A DNA stretch of 64,000 nt from Cafeteria roenbergensis (taxonomy: Eukaryota; Sar; Bigyra; Bicosoecida; Cafeteriaceae). Position 1 is the first letter of the stretch. Every line of letters starts with the position of its first letter. The position numbers were made by a program, and so were the translations under genes. This document shows, piece after piece, positions 33,401 through 46,300 of this stretch. Where the stretch lies: assembly GCA_008330645.1 (NCBI GenBank), contig VLTN01000051.1:186001-250000 (forward strand). Direction: 5' to 3'. Below the pieces are notes generated by a model, which worked only from the letters and a program-made list of their open reading frames with translations, had not been told where the DNA came from and did no database searches.

Positions 33401-36400
33401 CCCGGAAAGGCCATCGGAGGCCCCGGGTCCGGCAGCTTCGTCTGCGGCAACGCTTCCGCCCAGGCGGCCGCCGCCGGCAGCTTCTTCGCCTGCGACTCCG
33501 ACGTCGGCACCACCCTGACCTACACCAAGCAGAGCGTCTTCGACATCGTCAGCGGCAGCTTCGTGGCGTCGGACGTGATTCGCATCCACAGCACCACCGG
33601 CGCCATCACCTGGGGGCCCGACGCCCCCGCCAACGTCGGCAGCCGGGAGGTCGCCCGCGTCAACGGCGTCTCCGTCTACTACGCCGCCACGCTCACCGTG
33701 AGCGTGTCGGACGGCGGCCTGGCCACCGTGGGCAGCATCAACATCCTCGTCGGCGCCAACGCCACCGGCCGCCCCACGCTCGACTCGCTCCGCATCCTCA
33801 CCAGCAGCGGTTACGCCACGACGTCGGCGCCCACCACGGGGTCCGGGTACAAGCTGGACTTTACCGGCGCCGGGCTCAGCGGCCCGGGCGTGTTCGGCGT
33901 CGCGTCGGGCTCGTGCCATTTCACGGACGAGGCCTTTTCACGGGCCCAGCCGGTGCCCATCGACGTCAGCTCCTGCGACGTCATGTCGGCCACCAGCGTG
34001 CAGTGCCTGGTGCCGCGGGGCGCGGGCCAGAAGCTCTCGTGCAACCTGCAGTTCACCGTGTCGGCCGTCTCGGGCGGCGGCACCCGCGTGGTCGACGCCA
34101 TCACCTCCAGCGAGCTGCTCTTCTCGTACAGGAGCCCCTCCATCCCCTTCTCGTTCACGTCCGAGCAGTGGCCCACCGAGGGCGGCGGCACGCACGTGCT
34201 CAACGGCACCGGCTTCGGCTGGGATCCTGCCATCGTCAAGGTGGACGTCGGCGACTACGGCTACAGCAACACGCCCGAGAGCGACATGTACCAGTTCCCG
34301 GCCAAGGTGTTGTCCGTGCAGGACAACGGCATCGTCATCGAGCGGCCGGAGATGTACGGCCTTCGGGCTCACTTCCGGGTCAACGTGGGCGGCGGCACGT
34401 ACCAGTCCTTCTTCCCCTTCGTGAACATCGAGGCGCCTGAGATCCTCAAGATCGAGCCCTCCTACAGCGGGATCGACATGCAGGAGCTGGACACGTACAG
34501 CCGGACCTACATCATCCTCACCGGGAAGAACTTTGGCCCGTACAACTCCGTCGCGGGCGCCACCCTGCGCCCCAGCGGCTGCCTCAACCGCAACTACGTG
34601 AACTACCAGTTCACCTGCCCGGACCAGTCCACCACGTCCAAGCTCTTCGGCGACCCCTACCCGGACTACGCCTGCTACAAGAGCAGCTCGCGCGACGCGC
34701 ACACGGTGGTGAGGTGCTCCGTGCCCCGCTGGGCCGGCCGCCGCCTCGGCGTCCACGTCTGCATCCCGCCTCCCTCCGGCACGGGCAAGATCTGCTCCAA
34801 GTCGTCCGTGTACACCGTCCCGGGCGGCCTGCCCGGCGTGGCCACGGCCCTCAACACGGTCAGCTACGTCGCGCCGGAGATCGCGTCGCTCATCGCCCCC
34901 TCCGTGGCCAGCACGGAGGGCGGCGACCTGGTGACCATCCGCGCCCGCAACGTCGGCCCGATCGACTTCGACGGCCTCACCGTCCGCTACGGCCCCAAGG
35001 GCTACGAGTCGCGCTGGATCTACGCGCAGAACTGCAAGGTAACGCAGGGGTCGTACTACACCTCGCCGGGCACGGTCGTCTGCAACATGGCGCCCATGCC
35101 CAACGCGCAGCTCCTGCCCCTCGCGAACAACCACCAGTGGCTCGTCACGGTCAGCGGCGACAGCAAGGGGGAGCCCGGCTGCTGCTCCTCCTACGGCCCG
35201 CCCATCCTCTCAGCAATCTCCGGCCCCGGCGCAGCTGACGCCGTCACGCCGGGCGGCCAGGCCGTGGTCATCTCCGGGAAGAACTTCGGGCCCAGCCCCG
35301 GCCCCATCCGCGTCATGTACTACCTGACGATCGACAAGTCCGCCGACGACAGCGCCGGCGGCGGCGGCGGCATCCTCAACGCAACCGACATTCGCACCAT
35401 CGGCGACGGCTCCGGCGAGTTCTACATCCAGCCCAACGGCGGGTCTGCCGCCTGCAAGATCACCGTCGACCACCTCGAGATCACCTGCGAAACCGCCCCG
35501 GCCGGCGGCTCGGGCCTCCGCTGGGAGGTGTTCGCGTACAACCGCAGCTCCGTGCCGCCGCTCACGGCCTACGCGCCGCCCCGCATCACCTCCATCGAGC
35601 TCCCCGACGGGTCCCCGGTCAGCGGCGCGAACCCGCTGGGCGGCACGGCGATTGTGATTCGCGGGGAGAACTTCGGCCCGCCGCAGGCCCCCTACGGCCC
35701 GTCCTTCGTCCAGGGGGTCCGCACGGGGCCCCTGCTCGAGTGGGCCCGCTACGGGTCCCCCGGCCGCTGGAAGGCGCTCTCCAACCTCACGATCACCAAC
35801 CACACGCAGATCAACGCCATTCTCGGCCCCGGAATCGGCTCCTCGCAAACCGTCATCGTGTCGGTGGCCGGCCAGGAGTCGGGCGCCAACGGCGCCGGGG
35901 CGACCTTCTCCTTCTCCCCGCCCGTGCTGGCGACCATGACCCCGCTGTCCGGCCCGACGGTGCCCAGCAACGTCATCTCCGGCGACGCGGCGGACTCGTT
36001 CAAGGTCCGCGGCACCATCCGCAACGTGCCCGAGGGCTACCGCGTGCAGGCGCTGTTTGGCAACCCGTCCGACTCCTCGCGGGTCGACCCGCCCATCTCC
36101 GCATCGGTCACGTTCGACGACACGTCGCCGGACCGCACCGCGTCCTTCCAGTTCGACCTCCCCGCCGGCGCCAGCTCGCGGCGCTACGTGTCGCTGCAGG
36201 TGACCGACCCCAACAGCCCGACGTCTGCCCCCACCCCGGCGCTGGGCGTGTGCGCGTTCAGCTACCGCGACCCCGTCCTCAAGACCTTCCAGGTGCGCCG
36301 TGTGCCTGCCTCCGAGACCCTTCCGAACCAGGTGCTCTTCAACTTCCCCAACCGCGCCCTCGACGCCTACGCTGTCACCCTGGTGGGTGAGTACCTGACC

Positions 36401-39400
36401 GACGCCACGCTGGAGGCCGCCGCCGGGGCGCGCATCACCCGCGTGGTGGAGGTGAACATCGGCGGGCAGTGGTACACAGACAGCACCACGGAGGGCATGA
36501 AGGCTCTCTTCGTGAGCGACTGGACTGACTCGGCCATCACCACGTACATGAACTTCCCGCCCCCGGCCAGCGGCTCGGGGCCCCCCGTCCCCATCGACGT
36601 GCGCGTCCGGATCACCGGCTCCGCCGACTCCACCGGCCCGTCCTCCGGCTGCAACCCCGCCATCTCGCTCCCGGCCCTGCCCGAGAACACCGTGACCACC
36701 CAGCAGATCGCGCCAATCACCGTCACGCTCGCGCGTCCCGGCGTGTCCGGCATCGTCGGCGCGCCCGCCGGCGGTTTCGCCACCGCCGGCGCGCAGTTCG
36801 CGCAGGTGCAGGTGCAGGGCACGGAGCTTGTCAAGGCGGCAGAGCTGTCCGTTGTGGTGGCGGACCTGGACGGCGGCGACCAGCTGGACTGCGCCGTGGG
36901 CGCCGTCATCGCCAAGCCTGGTGACTGGAACGCGGGAGCCTACTCCCCGGCCACCGTGGCCACGTGGTCCGCGGCGCAGGTTGTGAACCAGCTCAAGGAG
37001 CAGTGCAAGACGTATTACAACCTCAGCAGCGCCAACGACGTGCCGTCGCTCCCGGCGTCGCAGCCCTGCTCGCTCTTCTGCGTCACGCCCCCCGGCCAGG
37101 GCAGCTCCAAGGTGCTTGCCTTCGTCACCGACACCGACCCCACCTTCGGCTCCAGCGTCGGCTTCCCCTACCAGGCGCCGGCGCTGGCCACCGCTGCTGC
37201 CGGGCAGAGCGTGGGCGGGGCCGCGCCCGTCTTCGGCACCGCCTACGCCGTGTCGGCCACCGCCCCCGGCGGGGCAGCGGCCGGCATGCTGGAGCTGCCC
37301 GCTGACGGCACCGGCTACCTCCACATCACCGGCACCAACTTCGGCATCGCCCCGCAGGTGTGGTTCTTCCGCGACAGCCCCGACCTGGACGACGTGGACT
37401 CCTTCGTGGCGCACATGGCGACGTCGACCGACCCGCTGGAGAGCTTCTCGCACACGGACATCGTGGTGAGGGTTCCCAAGGGCTGGGGCACCGCGCGGCG
37501 CGTGTGGGTCCGCACGCCCCCCGGCGAGCTGCAGGTGGGCGCGGACTCTGTGTACTTCGACTACCGCAAGCCCGTGGTGGGCGGCGGCTGCGTGTGGGAC
37601 GCGGACGCGGGAGAGTGCGCCACCGGCGCGGCGGCCCTGGCCCAGGAGGGGGCGACCCTCCGCGTGCAGGTGTCTGACCTGGGCTCGCCGCTGGAGCTGT
37701 CCTCGCCGGCGGCCGCGCCCCAGTTCGTACCCATCTCCGTGGTGATCCGCGACGGGACCCCGTCCACAACCACGCTCAGTGGCATCACAGCGGCAGGCTT
37801 CTGCGGCACTCCGCCGGCGGACCGCGACGGCCACATGCCGGTCCGCTGCGTCATCCAGGGCAACGCCCCCTCCCAGGACGAGTTCGGCAACGCCTGCCCG
37901 GGCAGCGCCGACCCGCTCGCCAGCCCCGCCCAGCGCGTCCCGGCGTCCCTCCCCAGCCTCAGCTCCTCGGCGCTCTTCTGCACGCTGCAGGCCGGCGCGG
38001 GGCAGAACCTCTTCGTGCAGGTCGCGGTGGGGCCGCGCACGTCCGAGGTGGTGCTGGACAGGCGCCGGGCCCTCGGTAACGGGGCCCCCGCCAACGCCAA
38101 CGCCAACGGGGCCCGGGCCCTCGCCGGGGCCCCCGTGTCCTTCATGCCCCCCGTCATCAAGAGCGGTTTCAGCATGCGCTACGACGCGTCCACCTTTGCG
38201 GACGACCTGCAAACGATCCAGGCAGCCATCGCCGCCCAGCAGGCCGCCCGCGTGCCGGGCACGACCCCGCCGCTGCTGGCCCTCAACAGCTCCTTCGTGA
38301 CCTCCAGCTGGCCGGCCGGGAACCTCACCGGCCCCACCTCCGGCGGTTTCATCGTCGTGATCGAAGGCGCCGGCTTCGGCCGTGACTACGCCACGGCGTC
38401 GGGCATGACGCTGGCGGCCGCCTCCCGCGTCCGGGCCCCGGTGCCCACGGCCCCCTTCACGGGAACGCCCCCCGCGGTGCCGCTGAAGCGCTCCTGCCTG
38501 TTCGCCTCCGCGCCGTGGAAGCTGGGCCGCACCCCCGGCAACTCGCCCGTCTCGCCCTCGTGCGACGGCGCGGAGAGCTACCAGGGCGAGGGCGAGGCCG
38601 CGGACGCCACGTACCTGGGCGCCGGCGCCACCGGCTGGCGCAGCGCCATGGTGCCCGCCGACGCGGACGACGTGTTTGCGCCCGTCGTGCTCGCCTGGAC
38701 CGACACCGCCATCGCGTTCCGCGTGCCCCCCGGGGCGGGCCAGCTGGCGCTGCAGGTGTCTGCCCGCGGCCTGCTCAGCACCGCCACGCCCTTCCAGTAC
38801 CTGGAGCCCGTCATCAGCAGTGTGTCCGTGATGGCACCCGTGCGGGCCGTGCCCGCCGGCGTGGACCCCAACTCCCTCACGGACCTGGCGGCGCTGAACC
38901 TCGACCCGTCGCTCTTCGCCTCGGACGACCCCTCCGCCTACGTGGCCCTGCCGGGGGTGCCCATCTCTGGCGCCGTGTCGACGGACGGCGAGCAGGTCAT
39001 CGTGATCCGCGGCGCCAACTTCGGCCCCGCGCCGCCGCTGCCCTCCGCCTACGCCTCCATGCCGCCGGCCAACGGGTCCCTGGCGGTGCCCCGGCCCATC
39101 GGCAACCGCTTCCCTGCCGCGGTGGTGTCCGTTCGCGGGTCCGCGTCGTGCGCGACGGGGTACTACCAGTGGGACGTCCGCGGCACCTCGGCCCGGGTCA
39201 CGCACGTGGCCCCGCCCGCCGCCCGGCCGTACGAGTCGGTGCTGTGCTCAACGCGCGTTCTCATGCCGCTGGCCGCGGTGCCCGGACGGCTGGTGCCCGA
39301 GCTGGACGAGGTGGAGCGCATGGCCGTGCTCTTCCACTCCCACGACACCATCGTGATGCGGGCGCCTCCCGGCGTGGGCCACGGCAGGTCCCTCCGAGTG

Positions 39401-42400
39401 GTCGTGCACTCGTACGAGACGCCCGAGTCGGGCCCCCCCTCCGACCCCGTGGCCTCCTCCGCGCCCTACCAGTTCGACTACGCGCCCCCCACGGCCCGCC
39501 GGCTGGCCGACTCGGACCTTCGCATCACCGACGGGCCGACGTCCTCCTCCCCCATCATGGTGCTCGGCTCGTCGCTGGGCCGGGTGGAGGACCAGCCGGC
39601 CAACCCCGCGGCGCTGCCGGCGTCCAGCGTGGCATACCGCGTGGCGCTCCGCCGCCGGTACGACGGCGGGTGGAACACTGGCGGCGTGGTGCGCGACCAG
39701 CTGGCCGGCGTGCTGGACCTCAAGCTGGACGGACGCCCCTGCCTGGACCCGCCCACGCGTCTCGACGTCAAGGGGTCCGAGGTGATGGCGGCGGCCCAGA
39801 ACGAGGCTGGCATCGTGTCCGCCGTCAAGTGCGCTTCGGCCAACGTCTCGGACATGACCGTGGGGCGGCACGTGGTCGACCTCGGCGTCGCCGGCGTGAC
39901 CACGCGCCTCGAGAACGCCTCCGCCGTCTACGTGGGCTGCGCCCTCGACTACTACGGGCTCGAGGGCACCACCTGCCGCAAGTGCCCGACGGGCGCGCGC
40001 TGCTCCGGCATGGTCACGCGGTTCAACCACTCGCTCCCCGCCGCCGAGCCCGGCTACTACGACCTCGGCGCCAACCGCTTCAACCTCGTGGAGCCCGGCA
40101 CCACCAAGGCCGTCGACCCGCTGACGTGGCTGAACGACGTGTGCCCCTCGGCGCAGCCGCGCGAGGACGTCAACCGCGGGATCTGCGTCGTCCCCTGCTT
40201 CCCCCCCGACGCCTGCCTGGGGAACAACCTCTGCTCCGTGGCCTACTCCAGCCTGCCCCAGACCTTCACGGGGGGGCCCTCGGAGCCCCGGCCCTCCGAC
40301 TTCAAGTTCCGCTGCGCATACTGCGCGCAGGGCTACTACCGGCGCACCAGCGACTGCGAGCGCTGCCCGGACCAGCCGATCCTGCTAATCCTGGCCTTCA
40401 TCGTGGCGGTGGTGCTGGTGGCCGCGCTCGGCCTGTACCTCAGCTCCCGCAACATCAACGTGGCCCTCATCAACACGGGCGTGGACACCTTCCAGGTGCT
40501 CAGCCTCTTCACCACGGCGCGCATCAGCTGGCCGGACGAGGTGCGCACAATCTTTGAGCTCATGTCAACATTCAGCCTCAACATCGAGATCACCGCGCCC
40601 GAGTGCCTCATTCCGTCGCTCTCGTACGAGACCAAGTGGTGGATGGTCATGCTGGTGCCCATCCTGACCCAGGTCGGCCTGCTGCTTGTGTTCCTCGGCT
40701 ACGCGCTGTTCAAGCGCTTCGTCAAGGGCCAGCGCGGCCGCCGCAAGTTCTGCTCCCACGCCCCCAAGCTGGTGAGCGCCTTCATGGTGGCGCTCTACTT
40801 CTACTACGTGCTGGTGAGCCGCAAGGTGATGGACGTCTTCGACTGCGAGCCGGTGCCCAACGCGGGCGACGACGCGCTGTACATGGCCGCGGGCACGCTG
40901 GACAAGTGCGGGGAGCCGGGCGGGCTGCAGGCTCGGCTGCAGCCGTTTGCCGTGTTCTTCCTCCTCTTCTACACGCTGGGCCTGCCGCTCGTGCTGCTGG
41001 TGATCATGTACCGCAAGCGCTTCGTCATCATGACCGACCAGCTCCTCCGCGCCAAGGGCATGGGCTTCAAGCGCGCCACCAACAGCGACGAGGGCTACCA
41101 GCTTCGCAAGATGATCGGCCGCGTGTACTTCGCCTACCGCCCGGGGGTGTCCTGGATCTGGGTGCAGGCCATCCTGATGCGAAAGCTGGCCATCTGCATC
41201 ACCTCGGTGCTGCTGCCCAACGACAGCTCCTTCATCCTCACCTCCATCACGCTCGTCCTCATCGTGTCCTACGCCATCCACGTGCGGTTCCTCCCCTTCA
41301 TGAGCCCGGGCGACCGCCCGCGCATCCTGCGCGACCACGCGCGGCAGGTGATGGAGGGCGACCTCATCGCCCAGCGCATGCAAAAGGCCATCGAGGCGGT
41401 CGAGGGCCGCCAGCGCAAGAGCACGCGTCGCGTCGACTGGTCCGACCCCTCCCGCGCCGCGGGCAGCATGAGCGCCGCCCGGCGCAACGCCCTGGCGCTG
41501 GGCGCGTCCGTGCTCGTCGACTACAACGTAGTGGAGGGAATGATGCTCTTCGTGACCATCCTCGTCAGCCTCAGCGGCATCCTCTTCAACACCTCCCGCT
41601 TCGAGGGCGACGTCTACGCGGGCCAGCGCGACTTCGTCACCTACGCCGTGCTGCTCATGCTCTTCGGGATGATCTCCTACTTCGTCATCGTCTTCCTGGT
41701 GGACATGCACACGGGCATCCAGGAGTCGGCGGTGCGCTCGGGCAAGCTTCGCCCAGAGGACGTCAGGCCCCCCTGCCACCCCGTGCTGCGCGCCGTGGGC
41801 TGCTCGGAGCTGCCCCCGGTGCGGGCCAAGAAGGGCGGCAAGGGCAAGGGCGGCAAGCCCATGGCCCCCGCTGCGGCGGGGTCGGACGCCGCCGAGGCCG
41901 AGGCGGCTAGCAAGGCCGACGACGACAAGCGCCGCCGCGCCCTCGAGCGCACCGCCTCGTCCAAGGGGTTCCTCAGCCCGACGGCCGACGGAACAGCCTC
42001 GCCGGCGCTGGCGGGGGAGCGCGGCGGCATCGAGATGGCGGCCCTGCCTGGCGCCAGCGGCGCCGTGGACGGCTCCGGCATCCAGGCCTCGGCCAACCCG
42101 CTGTTCGGGCTGCAGGGCGGCGCTGCTGGCGCGGGCATTGACATCGGCGACGCTGACGCCCGCCGTCGCGTGGCCGGGAAGTCGCTGGACGACGCCGGCC
42201 CGGGCGACGACGACGAGGAGGGCGACGCCGACGACATGCTGGGCAGCGGGCGCGTGGGCGGCGACGCCCACATGACGGAGATGCGCCGTATGACCGCGAA
42301 CATCTTGTCGATGACCCACCCTCCGTCCTCCGCGGCGTGGCCGGACATCCAGCAGCTCTTCGCGGACATGGCCTCGCAGGTGGACGCCCACACGAAGCGC

Positions 42401-42655
42401 GCCAAGATGACGTCCCGGGCCATGGAGGAGGCGGGCTCGGGCGCCGACGCGAGCGGCGGCGCCACCGGCCACGCCCGCGCCGCCCGGAAGTTGCTGCGCG
42501 GCGCGGGCGGGTCGCGGCAGGCGCGCAAGCAGTTCAGCCAGGCGCGCCTCGGCAGCTCCCGCACCCTGGGGGCGGGCACCGGCGTGTCGATGCGGTCGCT
42601 GGCGCAGGGCCGCCAGCCCAGCTCCGGCGGCGGGTCGGACCACGCCGCCGAGTGA
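30469..42655 (+). CDS. Giant adhesion-receptor-like membrane protein (LamG, sushi-like, cadherin-like, IPT/TIG, multipass membrane), ~4,024 aa
   Basis: Exons are 30469-30960 and 31073-42655, joined in phase 0 by a 112-bp intron. Residues 1-22 are a signal peptide (LALALVAAAACAVRA). A LamG-like domain spans the splice; a second follows (about 31650-32470), with sushi-like Cys-rich pieces near 31440-31590 and 32475-32640. Cadherin-like repeats (about 32655-33760) show FDVPENS, LNHETD and VTDVDEAPV. From about 33770 to 39900 there are roughly a dozen IPT/TIG-like units with the signature G(K/E)NFGP. A Cys-rich stalk (39938-40375; CRKCPTGARC, CERCPDQP) leads into a first transmembrane helix (about 40380-40448) and some seven more hydrophobic segments up to about 41716. 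A low-complexity basic/acidic cytosolic tail ends at 42655. The architecture suggests a surface receptor or sensor; ligand and signalling output are unknown. Confidence 0.88.
30961..31072 (+). other. Intron of the receptor gene with a 14-C polypyrimidine tract
   Basis: The donor is ACC|GTGAGA and the acceptor CCTGCAG|CTG, 112 bp, phase 0. The run of 14 C at 31037-31050 acts as the pyrimidine tract. Splicing continues the LamG-like domain from KMPDT into LNMWSVWATHIK. Confidence 0.85.
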
Positions 42656-43307
42656 GCGGGCCCGCTGGTCAGGGGCACGCCGCCCTGCCTGGGCCGCGCG
42701 CCCGCTGGTCAGGGGCACGCCGCCCTGCCTGGGCCGCGCGCCCGCTGCTGGCGGGCGATTGACTCTGTCCCTGGGACCGAGCGAGACGGCGGCGCCGTGC
42801 GGCTGGCACCCACCCCCCTCCCGGGCCCCGCGTGGCGCCCCTCTCGCGACTGGTCCTCTTTTCGTTCGAGCGCTGCACTGTTTGCCTGGCAGCGCGCATT
42901 GGATTCTCGCAGCGGGCCGGGGTGTGCGTGTTAGGGTGGTGCATTCGCCGCGCCATCTCCGTGCCGCGCGCCTCTGCGCCTGCCTGTGCGGGCGGCAGGG
43001 GCGCCGGCGCCGGCTCCGGCAGCGGCGGCAGCAGCAGCATGGCGACTGAGTGCTGCGCACTGCCCAGCGTTTGCTCCGATTGCATGAACGTATGGCCCCT
43101 GCTTCTGCGGCGCGCGTTGGCAGTCGGCGTCGTAACCATCACTCGAACTGCCCGCCGAACACTGGGATCGCGACAATTTTTTGGGCAAAGCAAGGATTCG
43201 CGAAAGTTGAAGCGGCGAAGTTTGATTAGAGTCGAAGCGCAACTAGGCCGACTCAGGCTTGTGTCTGTCCAGCAGTCGCACTCTGCCGAGAGGCCGGCCC
43301 GTGTTGC
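42656..43307. other. Intergenic spacer between receptor and phosphatase genes
   Basis: This same-strand spacer holds the receptor 3' region, with a perfect 40-bp tandem duplication immediately after its stop, and the presumed promoter and 5' UTR of the phosphatase gene. No further gene is recognised. Confidence 0.5.
42661..42740. repeat. Perfect 40-bp tandem duplication just after the receptor stop codon
   Basis: The two copies (42661-42700 and 42701-42740) are identical, and the first 7 bp of a third follow at 42741. It starts six bases past the stop codon, so it lies in the 3' UTR. Confidence 0.93.
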
Positions 43308-46300
43308 ATGGCGTCGCGCTCGGTGATGCGGCCCCTAGGGCCGGCAATTTCGATGGCCGTGGTTGGCGCCGCGGCCGGGGCGTCTGCCGCGGCGGCCGAG
43401 GAAAGCCGCGGCGCCCCCGTCGACCTGGTGCAGATGCAGGTGATCGTTCGGTGAGACGCCAGGCAGCCGAATCTGTCTCCGCCCCCGCGAGCGCCAGGCC
43501 GTGATGCGGCCCCTGGCCGGGCCCCGGCCGCCCTGCCGCGTTTGCGGTAGCTGGCGCGCGCCGCGGGGCCTGGCCCGTGCGCCCTTGGCCGGGAAGCCGG
43601 GGTGGGAGCGGAGGACGGGGGGCAGGGCGTCGAGGCACACACCGCTTTTGCGGCCGGACCGCGAATGCCGACGCTTTCGCGGGCAGCGCGGCGGCCGCGG
43701 CGAGTGGCGCGCAGGCGTCGGCGCTGCCAGGATCGCGCGCTGGTGCCGGGCGCGTGCTGCCCGCGCGCGCGTGCCGTGGCTCGGTGGCGGCGGAGCCGCG
43801 GTCGTTCCCGCTGGGGGGTCGTGCCCGCCGACTTCGCCGCCCCGCCCGCCAGGGGCTTGCCGGGCGCAGGAGCCGGGCGCGCGCAGCGCAAGCGGGCGCG
43901 CCGCGCAGCAGCTCACCGAGGCGCGCGTGCTGGCTTGCGTGTGTTGCCGCAGTCACGGGGCGCGCACGCCGACGGACAAGGGGTCGTACAACCCGTCGCA
44001 GTTCAAGCTGGCCGAGCGGACCGAGGAGCCCTGGGCCGGGCTGCAGCCCGCGGCCTGCCCTGGCGAGGAGCTCCCGCCGCCCAAGGACTGGTTCCCCGCC
44101 TGGCAGGGTCCCCAGGACGGCCAGCTCACCGCCCGCGGCGAGGAGCAGCTTCGCGAGCTTGGCCGGCAGCTGGGCGCGTCGCTTGCCCGCTCGGCGCTCG
44201 CTGGCGGCCCCGGCGAGGCCGCCCAGGACGCCTCAGTTTACGCCCGCTCGTCCGCCATGGAGCGCACGGTGGCATCGGCGCGGGCCCTTCTCGCTGGCCT
44301 GGCCGAGACCGCACCGGAGCGTCTCGCCCGCCCCGCTGCCGCCGCCGCGCTCCACAGCCGCCCGGCCCGCGACGAGTACATCTTCCCCAACTACGCGTTC
44401 ATGCCCGGCAAGGGCAAGCTGCTCTCCCGGCACGACCCGCCCTCGCACAGCGGCGACGCCGAGGCTGCCAGGCGGCGCGTCGCCGACGGCACGCCCTATC
44501 CCGGCCCGCTGGAGGGCCCCGGCGTCGCGCTGGGCGGCGCCGGGCTCAACGCCCGCCAGCTCATGGACGGGATCTGCATGCGCGCCAATGAGGGCGCCCC
44601 GCTCCCCGCATCGCTGGGCGATTCGCCCGCCGAGGCGACCCGCAACCTCCGCCTCATCTGCGCGGCGGCCGTGGCGGAGTTTGGCGAGCGCGTCCTCGCC
44701 CGCAGCAGCCCCGCCGCCCCCGCGGCCATGCCCTCGACCGAGTGCGCGCCCGTTGTGGCCGCCGTGGCTGCCTCCTGCGCGCCCCTCTTTGCCGAGATAC
44801 TCGACCGCATTCGCCTCCTCGCGGCCCAGCAAGACGACGACGAAACCGCGGCGCGGGGCCTGGGAACTGCAACTGGGCCGGGAAGCCGCAACCGCCACCT
44901 CGCCGCTGTGGTGGCCGGTGAGCGCCGCGCCGAGGGCCCCGCCGGCGTGGGCTCCACGGACCCAGCCCAGGCGCGCCGCGCCGTGGCCGGCCGCGCTGCC
45001 TTCCCGGCGGCCGCGGACGGCGCCAGGGAGCCTGACCTGGTGGTGATGGCGGGCCATGACTCGACGCTGATCGCGCTGTGCGCGGCGCTGGCAGGCACGC
45101 TCGACGCGTCAGTTGCCACCCAGCTGGGGCGCGACGGCGGCCCAGACCACCCCGCCGCCCGGGGCACGACGCCCTGGCCGAGCGCCGCGTCCTCGCTCCG
45201 CGTGGAGGTGTATCGCCGGGGCGCCGCGAAGCAGGACCCGACCGCTGATGGCAATGCCGCTGATGGCAGTGCCGCTGCTGGCAGTGCCGCTGCTGGCAGT
45301 GCCGCTGCTGCCGCTGGGAGCAAGGCCGCTGGCGGGTCTGCTGGCGGTCTGGACGTGACGGCGGCTTCCCCGTCCGAGGCGGGGGGCGCGCCCTTCGTGG
45401 GGCTGCTGGCTGGCGACGACGACGACGCCGTCTCGAGCGCCGACCTGGACGAGGAGTCCTCAGACCCGCGCTCCGTCGCCGAGGCCGAGGCTAGGGCAGA
45501 GCTGCGCATGGAGCAACGCGTCAGGGACAGGGAGGCGGCCGCCGCCGAGGCCGACGCCGCGGCGGTGCGGCGCGAGGCAGCTGCCCGGTCCAGACGGCAG
45601 GCGGCGCGCCAGGCGGGGCGGGAGGCGGCGAAACCGCCCGCGGCCTCCGCCAAGGGCGCAACCGAGGAGGCGGCGGCGGCGGCGGGGGGGGGGCAGGCGG
45701 TGGTGGTAGCGGCGTCGCCCCTGTCCGCGGGCGCCTTTGGGTCGGCGCTCTCCGGTCACGCAGACCCCGCGGCGGGGTCCCCGGCGCGTGGGCGGGGCTC
45801 GTCTGCGGCTGTGCCCGTGGACGTCGGCGCCCTCCTGGCTGGGCTGAACCCCGCAGTGGGTCTCTCTCGCCGGGAGGCCGCGGACAGGGCCTCGGCTGAA
45901 ATGCAGCGCCTTGTGACGCTCGGCACCCCCGCTGCCGCGGCGGAGGCGGCGGTTTGGGCAGTGCTCAGCCCAGCCCTCTCGCGCTCAGCCGCCCAGGCAG
46001 CCACAGGCGCCGCCGGGCGCGGCACCAGCGGCGCCAGCCGCACAGCGGAGGAGCTGGCCCGTGACTGCTGGCTGGCCCGTGAGCGGGGCAGGGCCGCCGC
46101 CCGCGCCGCCACCCCCGCCGAGCTGGCAGCGGCCGACCACGCCGCCGCCGCCCGCGCCGCCGCCCGCGCCGCCGAGGCCGCCATGGCGCGGGCAGCGCTC
46201 AGCGCCGTGTCCGCCGTGCTGGCCACCGAGTCCGCCCGCGCCCGCGAGCGCGCTGCCGAGCGCCGCCACCTCTCGGAGCGCGAGTCGCTGCAGCGCCAGC

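Noticed and set aside
35210-39205. A 1,331-codon minus-strand ORF opposite the IPT/TIG region
   Set aside because: It is the shadow of the receptor gene. The plus strand has clear domain motifs, and the antisense product is Arg/Gly/His-rich with no domain pattern.
40565-43060. An 831-codon minus-strand ORF opposite the membrane region
   Set aside because: It mirrors transmembrane codons of the plus-strand receptor and runs through the 40-bp duplication. No independent protein signal.
43501-43952. ATG at 43501 as the start of the phosphatase gene
   Set aside because: It lies in the intron. Splicing from 43308-43450 supplies a signal peptide and the conserved VQMQVIVRHGARTP context.
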